Source of the DNA: JAFMPW01 sp041743085
Lineage (GTDB): Bacteria > Bacteroidota > Bacteroidia > Flavobacteriales > Flavobacteriaceae
DNA: 64,000 bases
NCBI GenBank assembly: GCA_041743085.1
Contig: JBGTNL010000029.1
Location: forward strand, 85,157-149,156
Direction of reading: 5' to 3'
Positions 52,189 to 61,083 of the stretch are shown in pieces. The notes under the pieces are model-generated. The model saw nothing but the letters and a program-made list of their open reading frames with translations. It searched no databases and had not been told where the DNA came from. Both the position numbers and the translations under genes were made by a program. The stretch's first letter is position 1. Each line of letters starts with the position of its first letter.

Positions 52189-53574
52189 TTATCGGGGAAT
52201 AGTATCGGCGGAGAAAAAGATTTCCTTGTCTTTGTTTTTTACTAAATACGAATGTACCAGGCGTTGCGATTCAACCGTATTTTTTTGGGGTGTCACCTGT
52301 GCCGTAATATCCCCAATAGTATCTATGGTCATACCCTTGTCAATAAAGCCATAGCCATAATATAATCCGTTGGTTATAATAACTACTGCATCTTCGCCTG
52401 CATTTCTTCCTTTGTCCTTGATTACAAAGTCCTGGTTTCGGGTAGCCATAGAATTGATAGCGCTGGCAACTTTCTCATTGTACAGTTCTGGCGCCTCTTT
52501 TCCGCGGCAAACACCTTCGCAACTGGTTAACCTATAATGCGAGCAGGATTGCACGTGCTCCTGAAGATGACAATATTTGGCGCAAAGTCGAAATTCCGCA
52601 CACAACTGTTCCAGGTACAAACGGCAATCCGTGGTGCTGTTTAGGATCATCAGTGCCTCAGGAACTAATTTAAAGTTGTTAAACGCCAAATGAACAATGC
52701 CCTTCCGGTCTTCATAAGAGAAAATAGCGTATTGTTGTACCCTCCTTTTCTGAGCAATATTATACAGCGGGTAGTGCCGCCTAATAGCGGCAGATTCCAT
52801 CAACAAGGCAACTAGCTCATTCCCAGATGGCTCAAAATCAATATCAGTGGTCTCCCGGCACATTTGTACCTCTTTGGTTGCCTGGTCGTAAAAATGACCA
52901 AGTACCCTTTTTTTAATGTTTATGGCTTTTCCCACATAAATAATTTCCCCTTTTCTATTCTTGAAAAAATAGACACCTGGCTCCTGAGGGAGTTTTTGAA
53001 AAACGGATCTCGGCAGGGCAGGAGGTAGTGTCGCCTCCTGGGAACGGGCATTCAGAAATGCCTTGAAAACGGATCGGGCACCGTCACTATTTATAAGTTT
53101 TTTGAACAACAAAACCGTAGCATGTGCATCCCCTCTCGCACGGTGCCTATCTGTTAGGGGAATTCTCAATGCCGAGCAAAGCTTCCCCAGGCTGTAGGAA
53201 TTATACCCCGGGAGCAACCTTCTGGAGAGTCGCACGGTACACAATTTTTTTCTTGTGAAATCGAGTCCCAGGATCTTGAATTCATGCTTAATTACATTGT
53301 AGTCAAAGTTCACGCTATGGGCAACAAAAATGCAGCCGGTGGTAATAGCTTCAATTTGGGGCGCTATTTCTTTTAAGGTGGGGGCGTTTCTTACCAAATG
53401 CTTATCGATCCCGGTCAATACGGTAATAAAGTAAGGAATCTGGCATTCCGGGTTAACCAGGGAGGTGAACTCATCGATGATATGTTCGCCATCGAACTTA
53501 AAAATAGAAATTTCGGTGATCTTATTTCCTCTTATACCGTTTCCCGTGGTTTCTATGTCTACAATCGTATACAA
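52189..53574 (-). CDS. DnaQ-like exonuclease fused to GIY-YIG nuclease
   Basis: 461 residues from TTG at 53574 (no ATG precedes YTIVDIETTG). Residues 1-165 are a DEDDh exonuclease: VDIETTGN (Asp, Glu), VAHSVNFDYNV (Asp) and HRARGDAHATVLL (His, Asp). Residues 195-275 are a GIY-YIG domain: EPGVYFFKNRKGEIIYVGKA and a later Glu in SGNELVALLMESAAI, like the N-terminus of UvrC. The last 180 residues hold a Cys-rich part (CRLYLEQLCAEFRLCAKYC). Such fusions are common in Bacteroidota and probably act in DNA repair. Confidence 0.93.
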   Translation of the reverse strand: MYTIVDIETTGNGIRGNKITEISIFKFDGEHIIDEFTSLVNPECQIPYFITVLTGIDKHLVRNAPTLKEIAPQIEAITTGCIFVAHSVNFDYNVIKHEFKILGLDFTRKKLCTVRLSRRLLPGYNSYSLGKLCSALRIPLTDRHRARGDAHATVLLFKKLINSDGARSVFKAFLNARSQEATLPPALPRSVFQKLPQEPGVYFFKNRKGEIIYVGKAINIKKRVLGHFYDQATKEVQMCRETTDIDFEPSGNELVALLMESAAIRRHYPLYNIAQKRRVQQYAIFSYEDRKGIVHLAFNNFKLVPEALMILNSTTDCRLYLEQLCAEFRLCAKYCHLQEHVQSCSHYRLTSCEGVCRGKEAPELYNEKVASAINSMATRNQDFVIKDKGRNAGEDAVVIITNGLYYGYGFIDKGMTIDTIGDITAQVTPQKNTVESQRLVHSYLVKNKDKEIFFSADTIPR

Positions 53575-53656
53575 TTGATTTGAATTGAAGGAAGGATAAA
53601 GTTAGGCGAAATTTTGGAAATAGTACGGCAGATCATTTGTAGTGTTGTAATTCTTT

Positions 53657-53869
53657 CACTAATGTCCGGTTAAAGACGTAAGACCGCTGCGTTACAAGAC
53701 ATAAGACGTGAGATCTGATCGTGACCAACCGAAATCATATAGTTGATTTCAGGGGCCAAAGGCACGTTCATACTTGTTGGCAATGTACGAAAAGCAAGGC
53801 CTTGGATAACAAATATAATGGGAACACCCAATATACTTGCCTTTAAAAAGTTTTACCGGACAACAATAT
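53657..53869 (-). repeat. Long inverted repeat, right arm
   Basis: Reverse complement of 45121-45331 at about 85% identity by eye, over about 210 bp with two small indels. It sits in the 478-bp gap between the exonuclease gene and the SDR operon, which otherwise holds no feature I can support. The region in between (8.3 kb) is therefore flanked by long inverted arms. Confidence 0.8.
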
Positions 53870-54052
53870 AATTCTTTAGAAAGAAATGATTTTACGGTTG
53901 CCTAAAAGCTTTGATTATGTATTTTTATACAAATCTCATGGTATGAAAGCCCATAACCTACCTACGGCAGGCAGATGGGCATTAATTAAAGAATGGTCAA
54001 TACCAACCGACATAAATAAGGGCAATGGGGATGGCCGGTAAAATTTTAATAG

Positions 54053-54826
54053 ATGAAATTTAACTTGAAAAATAAAACCGCCGTAATAACTGGTGGGGGA
54101 AGCGGAATCGGTAGGGCAATTGCCAGGGCTTTGGCAGAACAAGGAGCCTATGTCCATGTTTTGGATGTGAATCCAGACAATAGCCGGGAGACCGTTTCCG
54201 GAATAATAGCCGACGGAGGCACCGCGGCCGCACATTCCTGTGATGTGGCTATTCAACACGAAGTGGAGGAAGTCATCTCCTCAATTACCAAAAACACCGA
54301 TATAGCCATTCTGATCAATAATGCCGGCATTGCTCATATTGGAAATGTTGAAAATACCCAAGAGGCTGATATGGACAGGCTATACCAGGTAAATATCAAG
54401 GGAGTATACAATTGCATTCATGCGTGCATTGCCTCAATGAAAAAAAACGGTGGTGTTATCATAAATATGGCTTCAGTTGCCGGGACAGTCGGAATTTCGG
54501 ATAGGTTTGCCTATTCAATGACCAAGGGAGCCGTGCTTACGATGACCTACGCTATGGCTAAGGATTATCTGGGCTACGGGATACGATGTAATAGTATCTC
54601 CCCCGGCAGGGTGCATACTCCATTTGTTGATGGCTACCTGGAGAAAAATTATCCGGATAATAAGGAGGAAATGTTTGAAAAACTTTCTAAAACCCAACCG
54701 ATCGGACGCATGGGTAAACCGGAAGAAATTGCGGATCTGGCCGTTTATCTTTGTTCCGATGAAGCTTCTTTCATAACGGGAACAGATTTTCCAATAGATG
54801 GGGGCTATATAAAACTGAACGGATAA
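54053..54826 (+). CDS. SDR oxidoreductase, probably 2-keto-3-deoxy-L-fuconate dehydrogenase
   Basis: 257 residues. Cofactor site TGGGSGIGRAIA near residue 14, NNAG in INNAGIAHIG, and the catalytic Ser-Tyr-Lys in MASVAGTVGISDRFAYSMTK. The Asp after strand 2 (HVLDVNP) favours NAD over NADP. The C-terminus has RMGKPEEIADLAVYLCSDEA and the closing GTDFPIDGGY. It starts the operon with the sulfatases, a fumarylacetoacetase-type hydrolase and a fucosidase; that setting suggests the fuconate step, but the motifs alone would fit many sugar-acid dehydrogenases. Confidence 0.88.
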   Translation: MKFNLKNKTAVITGGGSGIGRAIARALAEQGAYVHVLDVNPDNSRETVSGIIADGGTAAAHSCDVAIQHEVEEVISSITKNTDIAILINNAGIAHIGNVENTQEADMDRLYQVNIKGVYNCIHACIASMKKNGGVIINMASVAGTVGISDRFAYSMTKGAVLTMTYAMAKDYLGYGIRCNSISPGRVHTPFVDGYLEKNYPDNKEEMFEKLSKTQPIGRMGKPEEIADLAVYLCSDEASFITGTDFPIDGGYIKLNG

Positions 54827-54827
54827 A

Positions 54828-56408
54828 ATGGACCGGGGATATATTTTTCTAATTGCTGTTCTCTTCCTTTTAGTGGGGGTCGATAATAAGAAAATCCACA
54901 CCCCAAAAGGTAATAAGCTGCCTAACATCATTTTTATCCTGGCCGATGATCTGGGGTATGGGGATATTGCAAGTTTTAACCCGGAGGGTAAAATAAAAAC
55001 ACCGAATATTGATAAATTGGCCGGTGCGGGAATGAAGTTTACGGATGCGCATACCTCTTCCGCCGTCTGCACCCCTACCCGCTATGGTATTCTTACGGGA
55101 AGGTACAACTGGCGAAGCGGACTTAAAAGTGGGGTCTTAACCGGTAAGTCCAAAGCCCTGATACCTAAAACCCGAAAAACTGTCGCAACAATTTTAAAGG
55201 AAAGGGGATACAACACGGCATTTATAGGTAAATGGCACCTGGGATGGAATTGGGCTTTAAAGGATACTGTAAATTTTGGAGATGAAGGCTGGGAACCTGA
55301 TGATTTTGATGTAATCGATTTTACACAACCAGTGACCAAAACGCCTAACGATTTAGGTTTCGATTATTCCTATGGCCACGCAGGTTCCCTGGATATGGCA
55401 CCCTATGTATATGTGGAAAACGCAAGAATAACCGGTAACGTGGATAGGATAACTGAAGATACGGGGAAGTACACCTGGTGGCGTAAAGGGCCAACAGCCA
55501 GTGATTTTGAACATGAAGACGTTACGCCTAATTTGTTCCGAAGATCAATCAATTACATTGGGGAGAATGCCAAAAGTGAGCAGCCGTTTTTTCTGTATTT
55601 GGCACTTCCATCACCGCATACACCCATATTGCCTACGGAAGAATGGCAGGGAAAGAGCGGTTTAAATCCTTATGGGGATTTTATCATGATGATCGATGAT
55701 TTCATAGGGCAACTTAATAAGGCCATTGAAGAGGCAGGAATCGGAGAAGATACCCTGGTCATTTTTACGAGCGATAATGGGTGTTCTCCCCAAGCGGATT
55801 TTGAGTTGTTAGCTCAAAAAGGACATTACCCCAGTTACATCTACCGGGGCCATAAAGCAGATATCTATGAGGGGGGGCACAGAGTTCCCTTTATTGCCAA
55901 ATGGCCGGCGAGAATCGCAGAAGGAAGGGTCTCAAATAAAACGATCTGTACCACAGATTTTTTGGCTACCTGTGCAGAAATTGTAGCTTTGGATCTTGGT
56001 GATACTGTTGGCGAGGATAGTTTTTCATTAGTACCGTTGTTTGAAGATCCCGACAGCAAAGACTATGATCGGAGGGGCACGGTGCATCATTCTATAAATG
56101 GTAGTTTCGCTATACGAAAGGATCAGTGGAAATTAATATTCGCTCCCGGTTCCGGGGGGTGGAGCTATCCTAAACCCGGTTCGGCCATATCGGAGGAATT
56201 GCCTCAATTTCAATTGTATGACCTCACGAATGACCCTGGGGAAACCCATAATTTATACGGGCAAAAAACGGAAACCAGAAATGAATTAACCAAACTTATG
56301 ATAAAGTATCTGTCCGACGGCAGGAGTACATCCGGGAAGGAACAGGCCAACGACCCGCCTCAATACGGGGATGAAGCCTGGAAGCAAATAGCTGTTTTTA
56401 ATAACTAA
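54828..56408 (+). CDS. Formylglycine-dependent sulfatase (S1 family), first of two
   Basis: 526 residues with an N-terminal hydrophobic signal (YIFLIAVLFLLVGVDN). The metal-site start is NIIFILADDLGYGDIA (paired Asp). The formylglycine motif is AVCTPTRYGILTGRYNW: CTPTR with Cys as modified residue, near residue 84. GKWHLGWNW supplies Lys and His, and FTSDNGCSP a further Asp-Asn pair. It removes sulfate esters from a glycan in the periplasm, after activation by a formylglycine-generating enzyme encoded elsewhere. The start is 1 bp from the SDR stop, so translation is coupled. Confidence 0.95.
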   Translation: MDRGYIFLIAVLFLLVGVDNKKIHTPKGNKLPNIIFILADDLGYGDIASFNPEGKIKTPNIDKLAGAGMKFTDAHTSSAVCTPTRYGILTGRYNWRSGLKSGVLTGKSKALIPKTRKTVATILKERGYNTAFIGKWHLGWNWALKDTVNFGDEGWEPDDFDVIDFTQPVTKTPNDLGFDYSYGHAGSLDMAPYVYVENARITGNVDRITEDTGKYTWWRKGPTASDFEHEDVTPNLFRRSINYIGENAKSEQPFFLYLALPSPHTPILPTEEWQGKSGLNPYGDFIMMIDDFIGQLNKAIEEAGIGEDTLVIFTSDNGCSPQADFELLAQKGHYPSYIYRGHKADIYEGGHRVPFIAKWPARIAEGRVSNKTICTTDFLATCAEIVALDLGDTVGEDSFSLVPLFEDPDSKDYDRRGTVHHSINGSFAIRKDQWKLIFAPGSGGWSYPKPGSAISEELPQFQLYDLTNDPGETHNLYGQKTETRNELTKLMIKYLSDGRSTSGKEQANDPPQYGDEAWKQIAVFNN

Positions 56409-56419
56409 AAAAAATAACA

Positions 56420-57280
56420 ATGAAACTAATACGATTTGGGAAGATTGGTATGGAAAAGCCCGGTGTTCAACTGGATAATGGAACCAGGTTGGATGTATCC
56501 GGGTTCGGGGAAGACTACACCGGAGATTTTTTTGAAACCGAGGGAAGTTCAAGATTAGAGCAGTGGTTAATCACCAACAAGGCGGAATGCCCGGAGATTC
56601 CGGACGACATGCGCCTTGGTTCGCCTATCGCCCGTCCGTCAAAAATTGTCTGTGTGGGGTTAAATTATGCCAAACACGCCGCGGAGAGTGGCATGGCAAT
56701 CCCTAAGGAACCTGTACTTTTTTTTAAAGCTACATCGGCCATTGTAGGGCCTAATGATGATCTGATCATACCAAAAGGCAGCGAAAAAACGGACTGGGAA
56801 GTAGAGCTCGCATTTGTGATGGGAAAAAGAGCGTCCTATATACCGGAAAAGGAAGCGATGGACTATGTAGCCGGTTATGTGCTCCATAATGACTACAGTG
56901 AAAGAGCGTACCAATTGGAACGGGAAGGTCAGTGGGTTAAGGGTAAAAGTTGTGATACGTTTGCGCCTCTGGGACCTTTTATGGCCACCCGGGATGAAAT
57001 CAAAGACCCCCACAACCTGGACCTCTGGTTAAAACTCAACGGGGAACAAATGCAAAACAGCAATACTTCCGATTTTGTTTTTGGCATTCCGAAATTAGTG
57101 AGTTATATCAGCGAATTTATGACATTACTCCCCGGAGATATTATTTCTACGGGTACGCCATTTGGTGTAGGGCTGGGGTTGAAACCTCCCAGGTACCTGA
57201 AGCCCGGAGATGAGGTTGAATTGGGAATAGAAGGCCTGGGGAGTTCAAAACAGCGAGCAGTGGCGTACAAACAGATCTAG
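56420..57280 (+). CDS. Fumarylacetoacetase-family hydrolase, likely diketo-deoxy-fuconate hydrolase
   Basis: 286 residues. The N-terminal part (MKLIRFGKIGMEKPGVQLDN) is typical. The catalytic domain has the core KIVCVGLNYAKHAAESGM, the metal-binding EVELAFVMGKRA, a Glu/Asp series in GYVLHNDYSERAYQLEREGQ and the closing GDIISTGTPFGVGLG. Members split a C-C bond of diketo acids such as 2,4-diketo-3-deoxy-L-fuconate to pyruvate and lactate. The SDR next to it would make that substrate. Start is 11 bp after the first sulfatase. Confidence 0.92.
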   Translation: MKLIRFGKIGMEKPGVQLDNGTRLDVSGFGEDYTGDFFETEGSSRLEQWLITNKAECPEIPDDMRLGSPIARPSKIVCVGLNYAKHAAESGMAIPKEPVLFFKATSAIVGPNDDLIIPKGSEKTDWEVELAFVMGKRASYIPEKEAMDYVAGYVLHNDYSERAYQLEREGQWVKGKSCDTFAPLGPFMATRDEIKDPHNLDLWLKLNGEQMQNSNTSDFVFGIPKLVSYISEFMTLLPGDIISTGTPFGVGLGLKPPRYLKPGDEVELGIEGLGSSKQRAVAYKQI

Positions 57281-57311
57281 TGTGGCAACCACTAAATTTG
57301 TTCACTATTTT
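57278..57311 (+). repeat. Family-3 34-bp repeat, copy 3
   Basis: TAGTGTGGCAACCACTAA then ATTTGTTCACTATTTT begins at the stop codon of the FAH-family gene. It matches copies at 27977 (reverse) and 49098. It lies in the 168-bp gap before the second sulfatase. Confidence 0.6.
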
Positions 57312-57448
57312 CACCGCTCTTTTTCCTTTCTGCCGCGTTAAAATTTTTAACCGTAGCCCTGCTGCTATGCTTTAAAATTTTGCCTTGCATAAAGAAATAA
57401 TAGAAGCAAAAATTTAATAAACCAATTTAATAATCACTACACTAGAAA

Positions 57449-58999
57449 ATGACCGTAAGATATTTGGCACTGGTAATTTGTGCTGTCTTATTTACCTGCA
57501 AGCCGGAAACAAAAGCGAAAATTGTAAAATCACCGAACATTATCCTGTTTTTAGTAGATGATATGGGCTGGCAAGATACCTCCGTGCCCTTCTGGACAGC
57601 GAGAACAGCCTTTAATGACCGTTATCATACACCAAATATGGAACGTTTGGCTGCGGAAGGAATGAAGTTTACGCAAGCGTATGCAACTCCGGTCTGTTCG
57701 CCGACAAGAGTAAGCCTGATGACCGGGATGAATGCCGCCAGGCACAGGGTTACCAACTGGACCTTGAAAAGGGACAGTATCCAGCCAATGGAAAAAAATC
57801 ACCCTCGCTTAGAATTCCCTATGTGGAACGTAAACGGAATGAGTGCCGTAGCCGGAGATCCAAAAGCCGTACAGGCAACCCCTTTAGCTCAGGTTTTAAA
57901 AGATGCCGGATATTATACTATTCATTCCGGAAAGGCCCATTTGGGAGCCATTGGCACCCCGGGAGAAAATCCTTTGAATCTGGGATTTGATGTCAATATT
58001 GCCGGCCATGCAGCCGGAGCACCGGAGAGTTATCTGGGAACCGAGGATTTTGGTAAGGGAAAAACAGGTAAAGAAGTCTGGGCGGTACCTGGATTGGACA
58101 AATATCACGGAAAGAATATATATCTTACAGAAGCGCTTACGCTGGAGGCCTTAAATGCCATGGATTCTGCACGAATAAAACAAAAACCATTCTTTTTATA
58201 CATGGCCCATTATGCGGTGCATACCCCAATTACGGGGGATGATCGTTTTATGCAAAAATACCTGGAACAAGGGCTGGATTCAATTGAAGCCAGATATGCC
58301 TCCATGGTCGAAGGTATGGATAAAAGCCTGGGGGATATTATGGACTATCTTGAAAAAAATGACCTTTCTGAAAATACGGTCATCCTTTTTATGTCGGACA
58401 ACGGCGGACTTAGCGCGCATGCAAGGGGAGGAGAACCTAATACCCACAACAAACCTTTGGCCAGTGGTAAAGGCAGCATGTATGAAGGAGGTATCAGGGA
58501 GCCCATGCTGGTAAAATGGCCCGGGAATACCAGACCTGGATCTGTCTCGGATCAACAGCTGATCATAGAAGATTTTTACCCGACTATTTTGGAAATAGCC
58601 GGCGTTAAGGAAGTGAGGAGAGTACAAGAAGTAGACGGAAGAAGCTTTGTGAATATCCTGAAGGGGGAAAAAGAAAAAACCAATGCGCGGCCACTATTTT
58701 GGCACTACCCGAATGAGTGGGGACCGAAAGGCCCAGGGATAGGCGCCGCCAGTACAGTACGCCTGGGAGACTGGAAATTGGTGTATTTTCATGCAGATCG
58801 CAGCATGGAATTGTATAATTTGAAAAATGATATTGGGGAGGAACAGAACCTGGCCACAGAGCAACCTGAAAAAATAAAGGAACTGGCAATTGTACTCACA
58901 AACCACTTAAAGAGGGTGAATGCCCAGATGCCGGTTGATAAGATCACGGGAAAACAGGTGGAGTATCCTCTGGAAATTTTAAAAGAAAATGAAAATTAA
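57449..58999 (+). CDS. Formylglycine-dependent sulfatase (S1 family), second
   Basis: 516 residues. The leader MTVRYLALVICAVLFTC looks like a lipoprotein signal. Markers: NIILFLVDDMGWQDTSV (paired Asp), the formylglycine motif PVCSPTRVSLMTGMNAAR (CSPTR) near residue 87, HSGKAHLGAIGTPGE with Lys and His, and FMSDNGGLSAHA. The sequence is quite unlike the sulfatase at 54828, so the two probably act on different positions of one sulfated glycan. Its 3' end overlaps the fucosidase start by 11 bp, so the two are translationally coupled. Confidence 0.95.
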   Translation: MTVRYLALVICAVLFTCKPETKAKIVKSPNIILFLVDDMGWQDTSVPFWTARTAFNDRYHTPNMERLAAEGMKFTQAYATPVCSPTRVSLMTGMNAARHRVTNWTLKRDSIQPMEKNHPRLEFPMWNVNGMSAVAGDPKAVQATPLAQVLKDAGYYTIHSGKAHLGAIGTPGENPLNLGFDVNIAGHAAGAPESYLGTEDFGKGKTGKEVWAVPGLDKYHGKNIYLTEALTLEALNAMDSARIKQKPFFLYMAHYAVHTPITGDDRFMQKYLEQGLDSIEARYASMVEGMDKSLGDIMDYLEKNDLSENTVILFMSDNGGLSAHARGGEPNTHNKPLASGKGSMYEGGIREPMLVKWPGNTRPGSVSDQQLIIEDFYPTILEIAGVKEVRRVQEVDGRSFVNILKGEKEKTNARPLFWHYPNEWGPKGPGIGAASTVRLGDWKLVYFHADRSMELYNLKNDIGEEQNLATEQPEKIKELAIVLTNHLKRVNAQMPVDKITGKQVEYPLEILKENEN

Positions 59000-60836
59000 G
59001 AATTTAACAATCATTTTATTATTGGTTTTTGCATGTTCTCAGGCCCAGAAAAATTCACCGGAACCTGTCGGACCATTACCTTCCAAACGGCAATTAGCCT
59101 GGCATAAGTTAGACTATTATGCCTTTATTCACTTCAATATGAACACTTTTACCAATAAGGAATGGGGCACCGGCGGGGAATCTCCAGAGCAGTTTAATCC
59201 AACGGAATTGGATACGCGGCAGTGGGCAAAAGTGGCCAAGGAGGCAGGTATGGAGGCTATTATTATTACGGCAAAACATCATGACGGCTTTTGTCTCTGG
59301 CCAACAAAAACCACGGAACATTCGGTAAAAAACTCCCCCTGGAAAAATGGTAAGGGCGATGTCCTGAAGGAGTTGTCTGAAGCCTGCAGGGAATACGGGC
59401 TCAAATTCGGTGTTTACCTATCCCCCTGGGATCGGAACCACAAGGATTATGGGCAACCGGAATATGTAGAAGTTTTTCATGAGCAGCTGCGTGAATTGCT
59501 CACCAACTACGGAGCTGTTTTTGAGGTTTGGTTCGATGGGGCCAACGGGGGATCCGGGTTTTATGGAGGGGCCAATGAAACCCGGAAAATAGATAATAAG
59601 ACCTATTACGAATGGGATAAGACAACGGCCATTGTAAGGAAATTACAGCCCGGTGCCGTTATCTTCAGTGACGGGGGACCGGATATTCGTTGGGTTGGAA
59701 ATGAGGAAGGCTGGGCCAATGAGACTAACTGGAGCATCATGCGAAGGGATGAGATCTATCCGGGATGGCCAAGGTATGTGGAATTGAGATCAGGTCATGA
59801 AGATGGTACCCACTGGCTTCCTGCGGAGGTAAACGTCTCTATCCGTCCCGGCTGGTATTATCATCCGGCCGAAGACCATCAGGTAAAATCACTGGTACAA
59901 CTCGTAAAAATATATTATGAATCGGTAGGGCGAAACGGGAATTTTTTATTGAATCTTCCTGTTGACGATCGCGGTTTGGTTCATGAAAAAGATGTGGAAC
60001 AGTTGATGGCACTTAAGAATCAAATTGATAAGGACTTTGAGAACGAATTAGCTAAAGGACAAACCGTGTCAGCTACCAATGTTCGGGGAAATTTAGCGGA
60101 TTTTGCCGCCAGGAATGTCAACGATGGAAATCCTGAATCTTACTGGACAACAGATGACGGTATTACCAAAGCTTCGGTAACTATAACTTTTACCAGCCCA
60201 ACTGAATTCAATCGTATATTGCTCGAGGAATATCTGCCGTTAGGCCAACGGGTGCAACAATTTTCCCTGGAGGCCGAAACAGATGGTAATTGGAGGGAAA
60301 TAGATCGGCAAACCACCATAGGGGAAAAACGCATCCTCAGGTTCAATGTTGTGGAAGCCTCAAAGATCCGTGTTAACATACTGAAGGCAAAAGGCCCGCC
60401 TGTCATTTCCAATATTGAATTATTCCGGGCACCGAATCTTTTGACCGAACCGGTAATAGAAAGAAATAAGGACGGTATGGTGACGGTGGAAGTAGGCGAT
60501 AAAAATGTTGAGGTGTACTACACGCTGGATGGTACCGAACCATCTGTTTCTTCCCGCAAATTTAGAGCTCCATTTTTGGTGGAGGTCCCAACCACCATCA
60601 AATGCATTGGTTTTGATCCCGATAGCGGGCAACAGACCGATGTGGTTACAAAGTATTTCGATATTGACAAAAAAGACTGGAAGGTCATTTCTGTTTCTTC
60701 CGGAAAGTTGGAAGAAACCGGGAAGATGATCGATGAAGATCCGATGACTTTTTGGGCAACAGGGGAAGGCGTGACCCAACCTCAGGAAATTGTCATAGAT
60801 CTTGGCGCATCATACATCCTTCAAGGTTTTACCTAA
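58989..60836 (+). CDS. GH29 alpha-L-fucosidase, C-terminus lost by frameshift
   Basis: 615 residues in the open frame. A short signal is present (LLLVFACSQAQKNS; FAC as lipobox). The GH29 domain (about 40-345) has YYAFIHFNMNTFTNKEWGTG, AKHHDGFCLWPTKTTEHSV and the nucleophile region FEVWFDGANGGSG (Asp near residue 184). A discoidin (F5/8C-like) domain and a chitobiase-type C-terminal segment (EVYYTLDGTEPSV) follow. The second discoidin domain is cut by TAA at 60834. The catalytic part is whole, so activity is expected. Confidence 0.9.
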   Translation: MKIKNLTIILLLVFACSQAQKNSPEPVGPLPSKRQLAWHKLDYYAFIHFNMNTFTNKEWGTGGESPEQFNPTELDTRQWAKVAKEAGMEAIIITAKHHDGFCLWPTKTTEHSVKNSPWKNGKGDVLKELSEACREYGLKFGVYLSPWDRNHKDYGQPEYVEVFHEQLRELLTNYGAVFEVWFDGANGGSGFYGGANETRKIDNKTYYEWDKTTAIVRKLQPGAVIFSDGGPDIRWVGNEEGWANETNWSIMRRDEIYPGWPRYVELRSGHEDGTHWLPAEVNVSIRPGWYYHPAEDHQVKSLVQLVKIYYESVGRNGNFLLNLPVDDRGLVHEKDVEQLMALKNQIDKDFENELAKGQTVSATNVRGNLADFAARNVNDGNPESYWTTDDGITKASVTITFTSPTEFNRILLEEYLPLGQRVQQFSLEAETDGNWREIDRQTTIGEKRILRFNVVEASKIRVNILKAKGPPVISNIELFRAPNLLTEPVIERNKDGMVTVEVGDKNVEVYYTLDGTEPSVSSRKFRAPFLVEVPTTIKCIGFDPDSGQQTDVVTKYFDIDKKDWKVISVSSGKLEETGKMIDEDPMTFWATGEGVTQPQEIVIDLGASYILQGFT

Positions 60837-61083
60837 TTTTCCAATACAGGAGCGATATCCTTTTGGGATTATTACGGACTATGAGTTTTTGGCCAGTAAG
60901 GATAATGAAAATTGGAGTACGGCGGCAAAGGGGGAATTTAGCAATGTGATCAACAATCCCATAGAACAAACTGTTTTGTTTGATGAAACGAAGGCAAGAT
61001 ACATTAAACTAAAAGCGGTTAAGGTTAATGGAGAGGATCCGCAAGCTTCCTTTGGAGAAGTTGGAGTGATAACGTCTAATTAA
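60837..61083 (+). other. Detached C-terminal discoidin segment of the fucosidase
   Basis: In the +1 frame the discoidin domain continues: PIQERYPFGIITDYEFLASK, WSTAAKGEFSNVINNPIEQ and GEDPQASFGEVGVITSN, then a stop at 61083. If one A of TAATTTT near 60836 is removed, the reading becomes GFTYFPIQER, the usual sequence of this domain. It is therefore the displaced end of the GH29 gene, not a separate gene. Confidence 0.85.
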
